Shown in pieces: positions 1 to 9,831 of a stretch of 64,000 nucleotides of DNA (positions within the stretch are counted from its first letter, which is position 1; the number at the start of each line of letters is the position of its first letter). The notes beneath the pieces were generated by a model. The model was not told the origin of the DNA and did no database searches. It saw only the letters and a program-made list of their open reading frames with translations. The stretch is from assembly GCF_000208745.1 (NCBI RefSeq), contig NC_030856.1, positions 18,370,202 through 18,434,201 of the forward strand, written 5' to 3'. Made by a program: the position numbers and the translations under genes. This DNA is from Theobroma cacao (taxonomy: Eukaryota; Streptophyta; Magnoliopsida; Malvales; Malvaceae).

Positions 1-547
1 AAACATTTTATCTCCACCACATGATTAGTCAAGGGTCAAAGATGAAGATAAAGGAAGACCATGTGTTGGAAAAAATGTCTTGATGGTGGAAAATTACAAT
101 TTTGCCCCTAGGGTGGCAAAATTACCATTTTACCCTTTTACTCCAAATTATACCAAAATTAAAATTTTTCACTTCTAAACCTCAAATCATACTCCAATAA
201 GTCAAATTATACTCCAATAAGTCAAATGGGTCAAAAAATCTTTTCTAAAATTCTCATTTTATCCTCAGATGGTAAATGACCATTTTGCCCCTAGATAGTG
301 AAAATTTCGATTCGACTCCAAATTGATCCTCAATCTTTGAATTACCATTTTGAGTCATCCTTGGACTGTGACGATCTTAATCTCACCTTAAAATTCCTAT
401 TTGATCTAGTTCGAGGATTAAATCAACTTTGTTGTACCTCTAGGTATAATACCCACTTTTGTAAATTTTTTGAGACTCTCCTAGCATGCAATCATGCTAT
501 CATCACATGTATGTCATGAATAGTATTTTATAAGGTCGGGCTTTACA
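1..547 (-). mobile_element. Antisense LTR end, beta-like, truncated by window edge
   Basis: Read on the minus strand this begins TGTAAAGCCCGACC at 547 and continues like the start of the other beta/gamma LTRs, for example the antisense LTR ending at 60806. It contains their hallmark short tracts in which a gcaaaatggtcattttgcc-like phrase recurs. The 5' terminus of the LTR is at 547; the rest lies outside the window. It abuts alpha-LTR sequence in the middle of the AGTAGGGAGTGCGCATGAG minisatellite unit, so it probably inserted into that LTR. The target duplication cannot be checked because the other end is not visible. A small ORF at 298-519 is not considered coding. Confidence 0.75.
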
Positions 548-786
548 AGTAGGGAGTGCGCATGAGCTAGGGATGATGATGATGGGTAACATTTATTGCC
601 TCCGTAGCGAAGGGGCTGGATGCTTTGTTATCTTCCGCCCCTAGTGACAATGTTGGTATTAGAGCAAAGGGTAGTAACTCGGTCCCTAGGAACTCTCGCA
701 TGTTAACAGGGGTGAAGCATGACTCTCTTCCTAGGGGCTTATAGGGTTAGATGCTTCGTGATCTTCCACCCTATGAGTGCTTTGAT

Positions 787-870
787 AGAATGGTGTGTAT
801 GATGATGATGATGGGATGGTGTGCATGATGATGATGATGGGATGGTGTGCATGATGATGATGGGCATATG
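787..870 (+). repeat. ATG/GATG-rich tandem repeat
   Basis: About three copies of a roughly 27-base unit built from (GATG)n followed by GGATGGTGTGCAT. Shorter versions of the same motif stand at the same LTR position in other alpha copies (about 11990-12020 and 49430-49460), so this is a local expansion within LTR-alpha. Confidence 0.75.
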
Positions 871-1001
871 GTTGTAAATGCAAATATGTGAGCATTTGAT
901 TTGTTGAAATTTGGGAGTTTACATGTGTTACATGTTGCTATTGTTATTTTAGCAGAATGGCTTGTTTTAAGGGAAAATGAGACTTTTTCCTTGATGTTCT
1001 G

Positions 1002-1112
1002 ATCCTCGCTGCAACAAGATTCAATCTCGCTGCAATGAGAAACTCTCGGGTTTGAGGGCCTTCACCAGACTCGATTCTCGTTGCAAGGAGAATGAAGTTC
1101 GCTGTAGCCAGA
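1002..1112. repeat. Degraded palindrome cluster in LTR-alpha
   Basis: Four decayed copies of the CTCGCTGCAGCGAG palindrome, separated by short spacers that include AGAAACTCTCGGG. Many of the differences from the palindrome read as C-to-T or G-to-A changes, for example GCTGCAA and GCTGTAG. See the palindrome finding for the family-wide pattern. Confidence 0.75.
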
Positions 1113-2140
1113 AACTTTTTGTCCATTTTTGCTAACTTGTGGGTCTTTGCCATGTTTCCCATTTCTTTGGTACCATAGTTGAGCATGGATCTTTGTAAAG
1201 TGATTTACTTATGTGGGGTTTACATGAGGGGTTTAAAAGAGCCAAAACAATTGCTTTGTTTTGAGAAAATGAATGCATCATGATTTTGTTAAACATTCCT
1301 TATGGTATGCATGTTCCTTTTCTTGTTCACTCATTGAGTTTATGCTCACCGCTTTCAACTTCATGTTTTTAGATTACGAGGCAGCTGGTAACTAGGTCGA
1401 GGTACCTTTGTAGACTCGACTATTGGTAGGTGTTTCAGCATTTAGTAGCTATACATTCGTCAAGTTTCTCCGCTGGACATCGAGTCTCCTTTTGTTGTGT
1501 ATAAATGAGCCTAATGTGAATTATTAAGATACATGTGTAGACAGTGTATATACACTTGTTTGGTATGCCGGTATGAAGTGGCAATGCTTAATATTATTTT
1601 GATTCGAAGTTATGATATATGACTTAGTAGTTTATGATGGAATGATGAACATGGTAGATTAATAGGCTTGCTTGGGCTTAGTGGACTACGTCCATTAGGT
1701 CCATGCGTCGGTCATGGTCTGGAATTTGGGTCGTGACAAGTGTTTTGTAGTTGATGTTGTTCATTAATTTTAGAGTGATTAGAATAGTGAAAATAGATAG
1801 CCAATTAGATGGCAATTGAAAGCTAGTTAAGAGATAGCTTTTAGAATTTATAAGTATTGGAATTGATTTAATTGTGATGCTAATGTGATGATAGGTTCCA
1901 ACAAAGCCCCACCGTCCCATTTGGACCATTAGGGAAGTTAGAGTCTACTAAAGGTTCAACAAAATGCCGGTGAGTGAACTTGCATTTCAAAATGTTTTGG
2001 GAAAAATGTTTACGTGTTTTAATAAATCATTTAGGAATTTTATCGATTTTTGCTTTAAAATTGCCTGGGAACAAGCCCTTGATAAATTGTCTCTATGTTG
2101 TGAGATGTGGTTGTCATGGATTCATGTACTATTACATTAT

Positions 2141-2164
2141 GTTGGGTATATATATATATATATG
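2141..2164. repeat. TA microsatellite
   Basis: Run of TATATATA immediately before the minisatellite. (TA)n or TATATATATTCATATGAATATAT-like tracts occupy the same LTR position in the other alpha copies. Confidence 0.7.
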
Positions 2165-2169
2165 TTGTG

Positions 2170-2285
2170 CGTGTGCACGATGTGGGGGGATGCACAAAAT
2201 GGCACTAACTGTGCACGATGTGGGAGGATGCACACGATGATTCCAGCTATGTGCACGATGTGGGGGGATGCACATAAGCTGGGTG
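2170..2285. repeat. Minisatellite, GTGCACGATGTGGGGGGATGC subtype
   Basis: Three units of about 38-40 bp, starting near 2172, 2210 and 2250, each with a GTGCACGATGTGGG core. It lies at the same LTR position as the 43-bp GTGCGAGTAGGGAGTGCGCA units of other alpha LTRs but has a different core sequence. Confidence 0.8.
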
Positions 2286-2492
2286 AGACGATGGTGGTAT
2301 TGGTGGTTATCTATGTAAATATGTATATGTATGTTTATGAAATAAAAGTTCATGAATATGGTATATGGTTGTAATGAATGTGAAAATTTGGCATGTTGAA
2401 ATTTGGGAATTTTTTTAAGTTTTACATGTTGATTCTGTCATTTCAACAAGATGGCCTTCTTCTTGAGAGAATGGAAACTTTTCTTTGGTGCC

Positions 2493-2640
2493 CTGTTTCT
2501 TGCTGCAACGAGAAACTCTCAAGTTTGAGGGGTTTGCCTGACCTGGTTCTCGCTGCAGCGAGAAACTTTATGTTTTGGCCACTTGAATTTCGTTGCAACG
2601 AGAATGAATTTCACTACATCGAGAAACTTTCTATCTAGTA
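2493..2640. repeat. Palindrome cluster in 5' LTR of A
   Basis: Four variants of TTCTCGCTGCAGCGAGAA (starting near 2498, 2546, 2586 and 2609), spaced by 25-35 bases of sequence such as ACTTTATGTTTTGGCC. Most are no longer perfect; the copy near 2546 keeps CTCGCTGCAGCGAG intact. Confidence 0.8.
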
Positions 2641-3412
2641 TGCTATCTTGCTAATTCTTGCCATATTTTTCCATTTCGTTTACACCATAGTTGATCATGG
2701 ACTCCCAACTTTTAAGGGTTTATTTAATTAAGTTTGAAATGAGGAATTTTTTATAGAGAAACCCTCGGCCAGTTGAAGACCTATCGTTTTCATTTAACTT
2801 GCTTGAATATCATTGAAGCTTTCATTCTTCAAATTTTTTGTTATGTATGGAATCATTATTATCAAGTGATTAATCATTTAAGGGTTTAACAAGGGGTTTT
2901 AATAAGAATGCAACTAAATTGCATGGTTTGAAAATAAATGCATCATGATTTCTTTAAACATTCCTTCTCGTTTGCTTGTTCCCTTCATATGTTCAATCAC
3001 TAAGTTTATACTCACCGTTTTCAACTTCATGTTTTCAGATCAAGAGGCAACCCGTAACCAGGTCAAGGTGCCCTTGTAGATTCGTTTCCTTGGTAGGTAT
3101 CTTCTCATTCAGTAGCTGTACGTCACTCGAGTCTCTCCGTTGGAATTCGAGTCTCTTTTTTGATATGTATAGACAAACCTAATGTAAATTATCAGAATAC
3201 ATGTTGTAGACAATATATGCATATTTTGATGGGTAATACCACTATGAATTGGCAATGGTTATCGTTATTCGAATTGAGATTATGAAATATGACTTTAGTA
3301 ACTTTTGATGGAATGATAAGCAGATCATATAAGTAGGCTTGTTTAGGCTTAGTGGGCTACGTCCATTGGGCCCATGCACCGGTCATGGCCCAGAATTTGG
3401 GTCATGATAGAC

Positions 3413-3425
3413 TTGATATCAAAGC
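3413..3425 (+). other. Primer binding site of element A (Met-tRNA type)
   Basis: TTGATATCAAAGC lies three bases after the LTR end. It differs by two G-to-A changes from the TTGGTATCAGAGC found just after the LTR in element B, which is complementary to the 3' end of plant initiator tRNA-Met. It primes minus-strand DNA synthesis in intact relatives. Confidence 0.75.
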
Positions 3426-3634
3426 CCTAGGTTGTCTAGGTCCTAGGACTTCTTTTTGTTCGTCCAGCGGAATGTCGGGTCTTTATGTGGAAACTTCGGT
3501 TGTGAAGTGTGAATCGCGGTACATTTTACAACCAAGGGATCGCATAGATTCCCTATCTTAGAAACCACCTTTTTCCTTTGAGTATGATTATAAAATTTGT
3601 TTAATAATAGGTGTCTGCTCTTGTCTAAGTAAGA

Positions 3635-5090
3635 ATGCCGCCTAAGACACGAGCTGCCTCAAGACGGATAGGGGAGCAAGATGCTCCTGATGATCTGATA
3701 GATAGGCCACAAGCATCCACCCTTAAGAGGCGAGGTAGACGTGGTGGGGCCACTAGGCCGGTGAGGGTCGATACGCTTGTGGGTAGACGAGATGAGGGAC
3801 AGTCTTCGAGAGATGTGGATAGACAACCAGCTGGGGGCATTACCATTGAGAATTTGGCAGCAAGCCTACTAGGAGTCAACCAGGTTGTAGAGATGATGGC
3901 GACCCATATGGATGATGTATATAGGATAGTGGAGGGGAGACCTACAGTACAAGAATCCCCTAGCTCCCTAGGAGAGGCCGATCGCCAACATCATGAGGTC
4001 GAGAGAGGACATCTAGAGATTTCTCTTCTTGATTTTCTCAAGCTTAAGCCTTTGTCATTTTCAGGGTCTAATGCATCGAAGAAGCCCCAGATTTTCTTAA
4101 TTAAATGGAGAAAATTTGTAAAGCTTTTGGATGTTCTAGTGTCCGATCAGTTGAGCTAGCAGCCTTCTGATTAGAGGATGTGGCACAAGAGTGGTATAGC
4201 TCCTTATGTAGAGGCAGACCAGCAAATGTAGCACCATTGACTTGGAGTGAGTTCAGTACAGCCTTCTTAGATTGATTTTTACCACTCAATGTACGTAATG
4301 CATGAGCTAGGGAGTTTGAGGCTTTGGTACAGACCTCAAGTATGACGGTGTCAGAATGCAACATCAAATTTATGCAGCTGGCTTGGTATATACCTTATTT
4401 AGTTTCCACTAAGGAGATGAAGATTCAGAGGTTTGTGGATGGGTTAGCAGAGCCATTGTTTAGGGCTGTGGCATCCCGAGATTTCAATACTTACTTTGTA
4501 GTAGTGGATTGTGCTCAGCGGATTGAAATGAGGACTAGTGAGAGTAGGGCTGTGAGGGATAAAGCAAAAAGGGCCAAGATAGAGGGTTATCAAGGTCGTA
4601 GAGATTTCAGCAGTGGGATGTCATCTTCTAGCCGTCAAGGTCCATAAAGGGACTCACGATTGCCCCAAAAGGGGAGTGACATCACTAATGTCAATGCTGG
4701 ATCAGGGCAGAAAACTTTTAATGGAGGAAGACAGCAAGATTCTAGACAAGGTAGTCAAGTTATCCACCCTTGTGATACTTGTGGGAGACGACATAGTGGA
4801 CGATGCTTATGTACTGCGAGAGTATGTTATGGGTGTGGTCAACCCAGACATATTAAGAGAAATTGTCCGATGGCTCATCAATCACAAGATTCTGCTCGTG
4901 GTTCCACTGAGCCAACTTCGTTTGCTCCTTTAGTTGTTGCCTCATCAGGTCGGGAGGCTAACGGATCTAGAGGTAGAGGTGCTGGTACTTCCTCTCAAGG
5001 CAGGCCTTCTGTGTCTAGACGTCAAAGTTTCGCTAGTAGGGGTCAAGCAAGGGTGTTTACTTTAACAAAACAAGAGGCTCAGACATCCAA
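3635..5090 (+). pseudogene. gag: gag of element A (Ty3/gypsy), frameshifted
   Basis: It opens MPPKTRAASRR, the usual start of gag in this gypsy group, followed by a basic, proline- and glycine-rich leader and the capsid-like region (reading [21 protein letters not shown] near 4320). It ends in a CX2CX4HX4C zinc knuckle, [14 protein letters not shown], at 4825-4866, preceded by a [12 protein letters not shown] cysteine cluster. One frameshift lies between about 4130 and 4160. Several in-frame stops occur where the family has Arg or Gln, at about 4170, 4272, 4302 and 4645. Gag would form the virus-like particle and bind RNA; this copy cannot make a full protein. Confidence 0.85.
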
Positions 5091-5591
5091 TGCAATGGTC
5101 TCAAGTACTCTTTCTGTTTGTAATATGAATGCTCGGTTATTGTTTGATCCTGGTGCTACCCATTCTTTTATCTCTCCATCTTTTGCATCTCATTTGGATA
5201 AAGATCGTGTTAGGAGAGAAGAACAATTAGTAGTGTTTACTCCTTTAAAGGAGGTATTTGTGGCTGAATGGGAATATGAGTCCTGTGTAGTTCGAGTCAA
5301 GGACAAAGACACTTCAGTGAATCTAGTGGTGTTAGACACCTTAGACTTTGACGTGATATTGGGGATGGATTGGCTACCACCCTGCCATGCAAGTGTGGAC
5401 TGCTATCACAAATTGGTTAGATTTGATTTTCCCAGTGAACCATCATTTAGTATTCAAGGGGATAGGAGTAATGTTCCAACCAATTTTATATCGGTTATGG
5501 CTACTAGAAGGTTACTAAGATAGGGTTGTTCAGTTTACTTGGCGGTGGTAAGGGATACTTAGGCGAAGGTTGGAGAATAAGCCAAGTGTAG
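5091..5591 (+). pseudogene. Retropepsin-like protease region of element A
   Basis: In the frame of the zinc knuckle, the sequence after 5091 reads [15 protein letters not shown]. This is the retropepsin active-site block, with Pro in place of the usual Ser of D-S/T-G (codon at 5148-5150). Further on it reads [11 protein letters not shown], the conserved C-terminal flap-side motif. It would cleave Gag-Pol. Premature stops at 5521-5523 and beyond, plus a frame change before 5592, separate it from the reverse transcriptase. Confidence 0.8.
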
Positions 5592-6690
5592 GTGGTGAAG
5601 GACTTTATGGATGTATTTCTTGAAGAATTACCAAGTTTGCCTCTTGAGTGGGAGGTTGAATTTTGCATAAATTTGATTCCCGACACTAGACCTATATCTA
5701 TACCCCCATATAGAATGGCACCTGCGGAGCTTAAGGAGCTTAAGGATCAGTTAGAAGATTTGTTGGATAAAGGCTTCATCCATTCTAGCATCTTACCATG
5801 GGGAGTACTGGTGTTATTTGTGAAGAAGAAAGATTGGTCGCTTAGACTGTGCATTGACTATCGACAACTTAATAAAGTGACGATGAAGAATAAGTATCCC
5901 TTTCCAAGAATAGATGATTTATTTGATCAACTACAAGGAGCACAATGTTTCTCCAAGATAGATTTATGATCTGGGTACCATCAGTTAAGGATTCGAAATG
6001 AAGATATATCGAAGACTGCATTCCGAACAAGATATGGCCACTATGAGTTCATGGTGATGTCATTTGGGCTCACGAATGCCCCTACTACCTTTATGGATTT
6101 GATGAACCGAGTGTTTAAGCCCTATTTGGACAAGCTTGTGGTGGTGTTTATTCATGACATCTTGATTTACTCGAAGAGCCGAAAGGAGCATGAGCAACAT
6201 CTTAAGATAGTGCTCCAAACTTTGAGAGAACATCAGTTGTATGCCAAGTTTTCCAAGTGTGAGTTCTGGCTTGAAAGCATAGCATTCCTAAGGCATGTGG
6301 TTTCCAAGGATGGGGTACAAGTCGATCCAAAGAAAATTGAGGCAGTGGAAAAGTGGCCAAGACCAACATCAATTACGGAGATTAGAAGGTTTTTGGGTTT
6401 GGTTGGCTATTATCGTCGTTTTGTGAAGGACTTCTCCAAAATAGTCGCCCCTCTGACTAAATTGACACGTAAAGATACAAAATTTGAGTGGTTTGATGCT
6501 TGTGAGGATAGCTTTAAGAAGCTTAAGGCATGTCTCACCACAGCTCCAATATTAAGCCTACTACAAGGCACAGGGGTTTATATGGTATTTTGTGATTCAT
6601 CGCAGGTTGGTTTAGGGTGTGTATTAATACAGCATGAGAAGGTGATTGCGTATGCATCAAGGTAACTTAAAAAGCATGAGTAGAATTTGC
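5592..6690 (+). pseudogene. pol: Reverse transcriptase and start of RNase H, element A
   Basis: Conserved gypsy RT blocks are readable in order: [57 protein letters not shown], a stop at 5967-5969 where the family has Arg, then [15 protein letters not shown] and [11 protein letters not shown]. The catalytic F/Y-x-D-D box is FIHD, with the first Asp replaced by His (codon 6153-6155), so polymerase activity should be lost. The connection domain follows ([16 protein letters not shown]). The start of RNase H ([17 protein letters not shown]) breaks off near 6690, where LTR sequence begins. No integrase remains. Confidence 0.9.
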
Positions 6691-7619
6691 TGAAGCTTCT
6701 CGCTGTAGCTAGATTCAATCTCGTTGCAGTGGGAAACTTTCTGTTTTGGCTCCCGAAACTAGCTGTAGTGAGAATGGATTCTTGCTGCAGTGAGAAACTT
6801 TCTATTTTGGCCACTTGAATTTCGCTGCAGCGAGAAACTTTTTATCCGGTAGGTTATCTTGCTGATTCTTGCCATATTTTTCCATTTCGTTTACACCATA
6901 GTTGATCATGGACTCCCAACATTTAGGGCTTTATTTAATTATGTTTGAAATGAGGAATTTTTTAGAGAGAAACCCTCGGCCAGTTAAGGACCCCGTCGTT
7001 TTCATTTGACTTGCTTGTATATAACTGAAGCTTTCATTCTTCAAATTCTTTGTTATGTATGAATCATTACTATCAAGTGATTAATCATTTAAGGGTTTAA
7101 CGAGGAGTTTTAATAAGAATGAAACTAAATTGCATGGTTTGAAAATAAATGCATCATGATTTCTTTAAACACTCCTTCTCGTTTACTTGTTCCCTTCCTA
7201 TGTTCACTCACTGAGTTTATACTCACCGTTTTCAACTTCATGTTTTTAGATCAAAAGGCAACCGATAACTAGGTCGAGGTGCCCTTGTAGATTCATTTCC
7301 TTGATAAGCATCTTGGCATTCAGTAGTTGTACGTCACTCGGGTCTTTTCGCTGGAATTCAAGTCTTCTTTTTGATATGGATAGACAAACTTTATGTAAAT
7401 TATTAGAATACATGTTGTAGACAATATATGCATATTTTGATGGGTAATGCCACTACGAATTGGTAATGGTTATCATTATTCGAATTGAGATTATGAAATA
7501 TGACTTTAGTAACTTTTGATGGCATGATAAACAAGTCATATAAGTAGGCTTGCTTAGACTTAGTAGGCTACATCTATTGGGCCATGAGCCAGTCATGGCC
7601 CGAAATTTGGGTCGTGACA
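6690..7619 (+). mobile_element. Truncated 3' LTR of element A
   Basis: It begins inside the palindrome cluster (6696-6843) and continues collinear with the 5' LTR to TCGTGACA at 7615-7619. The first two thirds of the LTR are missing. The join to pol falls at or next to a CTTCTCGCTG palindrome arm. Confidence 0.85.
6696..6843. repeat. Palindrome cluster in 3' LTR of A
   Basis: Five variants of the CTCGCTGCAGCGAG palindrome, including CTCGCTGTAGCTAG, CTTGCTGCAGTGAG and TTCGCTGCAGCGAG. They are separated by GAAACTTTCTGTTTTGGC-like spacers. This is the same array as in the 5' LTR but with a different set of point changes. Confidence 0.8.
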
Positions 7620-8106
7620 AAGATGGATAAAAAAAAAATCATCTTGAAGAGATAAAGATTAGCCAAGGATAAGAATGAAGGGTCAAAGCTTTCGAAGGAA
7701 GCTTTGACCAAGCTTGATAGGAAATTACCATTTTGCTCTCTTAGGTTCCCATCTTTTCAATTTAGTCCTCCTAATCCTCTTCTAAATTCCAATTTCCTTC
7801 TATTATCTTCTTTTATACATGTATAAACAAAATATAAAGTTTGTACTCCAGTGTAGTGTCCCCAAAATATTTAAAATATTTATTTACCCGTGCTATCTTT
7901 ATTTAATAAAGACGCGTAGGCCTCGTTAATGCCATTTTTCTTTGAAATTTCCTCATTCGTCTTCTTCCCCACTTAGGTTGACCATATACTCCTTCATGGA
8001 AAATTTTAACATTGAATAAAATATTAATATTTTAATATTATTTTATTAATAAGATATTATTTTATTCCAAAATTTTTCACTTGTCTCTTTGGCGCCCAAA
8101 ACACCT
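7620..8106 (-). mobile_element. Antisense remnant of an LTR like that at 60895
   Basis: On the minus strand this resembles 60895-61160. Both have a GTCTTTATTAAATAAAGATAG block, a GGGTAAATAAATATT-like stretch and an imperfect palindrome TCAAAGCTT...GAAGCTTTGA (7683-7707 here). The right part, about 7990-8106, is AT-rich and not assigned. No coding potential is seen. Confidence 0.5.
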
Positions 8107-8667
8107 TGTTATACCCCGATTCACTTCCAAATCACTTTTTATCTCGTTAATTCATCCTCAATAAAAATATTGCTAGTTAATTGTTATTTCTTCGCGTGCT
8201 AAATATTTTTCTCTAAACTATTCCTTTCACCTTTCATTGCTTTTAAACATTCTAATTAACCTCAATTGGGATCCGATAAGCTTTATTAGCCACCATATCA
8301 AAGTACGAGGTATTGCAGTACCCACACCCAGAGTCACTCCGCTAGTAGTTAAGACTCTGTTGTATGTTTATATGTGATGGTTTAATGTAAACTATGAGAA
8401 TTGTTGTGAACTCTGTATGTTTGGTTTGATTAATATTGTTGTTTAGGGTTGACAATGATAACCCTATTTTGAGAATGGTATATACTTGGTTTTCATGATT
8501 TAATTTTGAAGGAGCTATTATTAGAAATTATGAGTTTGAGATCTTAAAGAAAGAAAAGTGATAGGTGGACTACTGAACAGGTTTGCATAGAGAGGCTTAC
8601 TTCGGCCTAGTGAGCTATGCCTATTGGGCCCATGCACCGACCATGGCCTAGGATTTGGGCTGTGACA
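8107..8667 (+). mobile_element. LTR fragment ending in the alpha terminus
   Basis: The right end is clear: GGCCTAGTGAGCTATGCCTATTGG followed by GGATTTGGGCTGTGACA at 8667, as in element B. The region 8310-8360 also matches the alpha LTR block with CCACGGTCACTCCGCTG. The left limit is uncertain; TGTTATACCCCG at 8107 is only a candidate start, and no target duplication supports it. It may be a heavily deleted alpha LTR. Confidence 0.55.
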
Positions 8668-9039
8668 AAATTAGGCAAAGTGATAACTTGAAAGTTGCAT
8701 CCCATTCTCTTAGCTTTCCAATGAATCAAAAATTGCATTAATTGGCTATCTGAAGCTTAAGTTATCTTCAAATTATTGCAACATGTACAAGTGACACTTT
8801 CACCTCACTTATGCTATCATATCTTTTTTTCACCTTGCTCATCATATTCTACACAAAACCATGAGAAAAATCAGCAATAACTATCCTTAAAGTAAATTAA
8901 GACAAAATAAAGTGAAATTAAACTAACACCAACTAATTTAACTATGCAATACGTAATCTAACTTACACTAGAAAAACATATTAAAAGGTTACAATCCAAT
9001 TTAGAACTCAAGGATCTAGCCACTAGAGTCCCAAAAATG
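8668..9039. other. AT-rich interval without recognised features
   Basis: No ORF, repeat or RNA gene is recognised. It lies between an LTR end and a candidate copia LTR and may be older repeat-derived sequence. Confidence 0.4.
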
Positions 9040-9749
9040 TGTTAAAAATAACTCTATATAGCAGAGTTATCAAACATCTATCAATAGATAGGAGATAGAA
9101 GGCAAAATGAGGCATTTTGCTTTTGATCTATCGATAAGTGTTCATTTATCGATAGATGAGTTCCAAATTTATATGTATTGGCTTGTTTGAAAGCTTTTCA
9201 AAGGTAAAAAGAAAACTATGTTACTGCTTGATCCCGTTAAAAACTATAAATCCTTTGTGAATTTGTGAAGGTTATCACTTCCCGTTAGAAAGGAAGAATC
9301 CCTTTGTGGATTGTATAATGATTACTGTTTATTGTTAAAAGGTAAGAATTCTTGTTAAAGGATTGAAATTCCTTGGTTACTAAGGAAGTGGATGTAGGCA
9401 TAAAAAAAGCCAAACCATTATAAATTTATTGTGTCTCTCTTTAATTTTTTTCTTTATTATTTATCGTTTATGCTTGCCTTAGGAAAATAGATTTATATTG
9501 ATTTATTGTTTTACACATGAAAAATGTTTTTTCCTTTTACCTCACATAGCTAGTATTTAATTTAGGAAAAATATTATCTTGATAAATTGTTTGTGCTTAT
9601 GTGATTTATTGTTGAAAATTGTTTTTGAAGCTAAGAAACATTTTGGAGTGAAAAAGTTTAGATCTTCATACTTCTGTTTTCAAAGAAATTTTTAATATAT
9701 CAATTCACCCCCTTGTTGATATATTATTCATTGAGACTTCTACATTAAC
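9040..9749 (+). mobile_element. Candidate copia-type LTR upstream of decayed gag
   Basis: The interval begins TGTTAAAAAT and ends CATTAACA, so it has TG...CA termini, and a degenerate primer-site-like ATTGCCATCAAATCTTGG follows directly. It precedes the copia-like gag at 9832 by about 80 bp, as expected for a 5' LTR. It includes a CAATTCACCCCCTTGTTGAT phrase typical of copia LTR right ends and a perfect 12-bp inverted repeat (9126-9157). No matching 3' LTR is found, so the limits are inferred. Confidence 0.5.
9126..9157. repeat. Perfect 12-bp inverted repeat around ATCGAT
   Basis: ATCTATCGATAA at 9126-9137 and its exact reverse complement TTATCGATAGAT at 9146-9157 are separated by 8 bases. 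A related ATCTATCAATAGAT lies about 50 bases upstream. It could form a hairpin in the LTR transcript. Confidence 0.85.
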
Positions 9750-9831
9750 AATTGCCATCAAATCTTGGTTTCAAATTTTATAGGTCTAATCAACTTTGAG
9801 AGATCTTTGGTAGAAGCTCAAATTCACAAAA

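Larger units (their letters stand above)
548..1738 (+). mobile_element. LTR-alpha fragment (right part)
   Basis: It starts inside the minisatellite and runs to the canonical alpha terminus TCGTGACA at 1734-1738, preceded by the conserved block with GGGCTTAGTGGACTACGTCCATTAGG. It includes a degraded cluster of the CTCGCTGCAGCGAG palindrome at about 1005-1112. It also has about 200 bp at 590-785 that other alpha LTRs in the window lack. The sequence from 1739 onward corresponds to an earlier position in an alpha LTR, so this fragment looks like an LTR inserted into the 5' LTR of element A. I cannot show a target duplication. Confidence 0.7.
1739..3409 (+). mobile_element. 5' LTR of element A (LTR-alpha, partial)
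   Basis: It matches the alpha LTRs of element B and of the copy in F, from the point where those read as spacer after the leader repeats. It runs through a minisatellite (2170-2285) and a palindrome cluster (2493-2640) to the terminus GGGTCATGATA at 3409, where TGACA has become TGATA. The left start TGTGAGACC is missing because the neighbouring alpha LTR ends at 1738. Small ORFs here are chance readings of repeat sequence. Confidence 0.8.
1739..7619 (+). mobile_element. Element A: Ty3/gypsy retrotransposon, defective
   Basis: The order is 5' LTR-alpha (1739-3409, its own start not visible), primer site (3413-3425), gag, protease, reverse transcriptase and part of RNase H (3635 to about 6690), then a 3' LTR truncated at its left (about 6690-7619). 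The two LTR parts align clearly, for example over the stretch around CGTTTACACCATAGTTGATC (2670s and 6890s). A deletion removed the rest of RNase H, the integrase, the polypurine tract and the first part of the 3' LTR. No target duplication can be tested because the left end is covered by other LTR sequence. Confidence 0.85.

Noticed and set aside
1964..2374. 136-codon ORF and its overlapping frames
   Set aside because: It lies wholly within the 5' LTR of element A and crosses the TA run and minisatellite.
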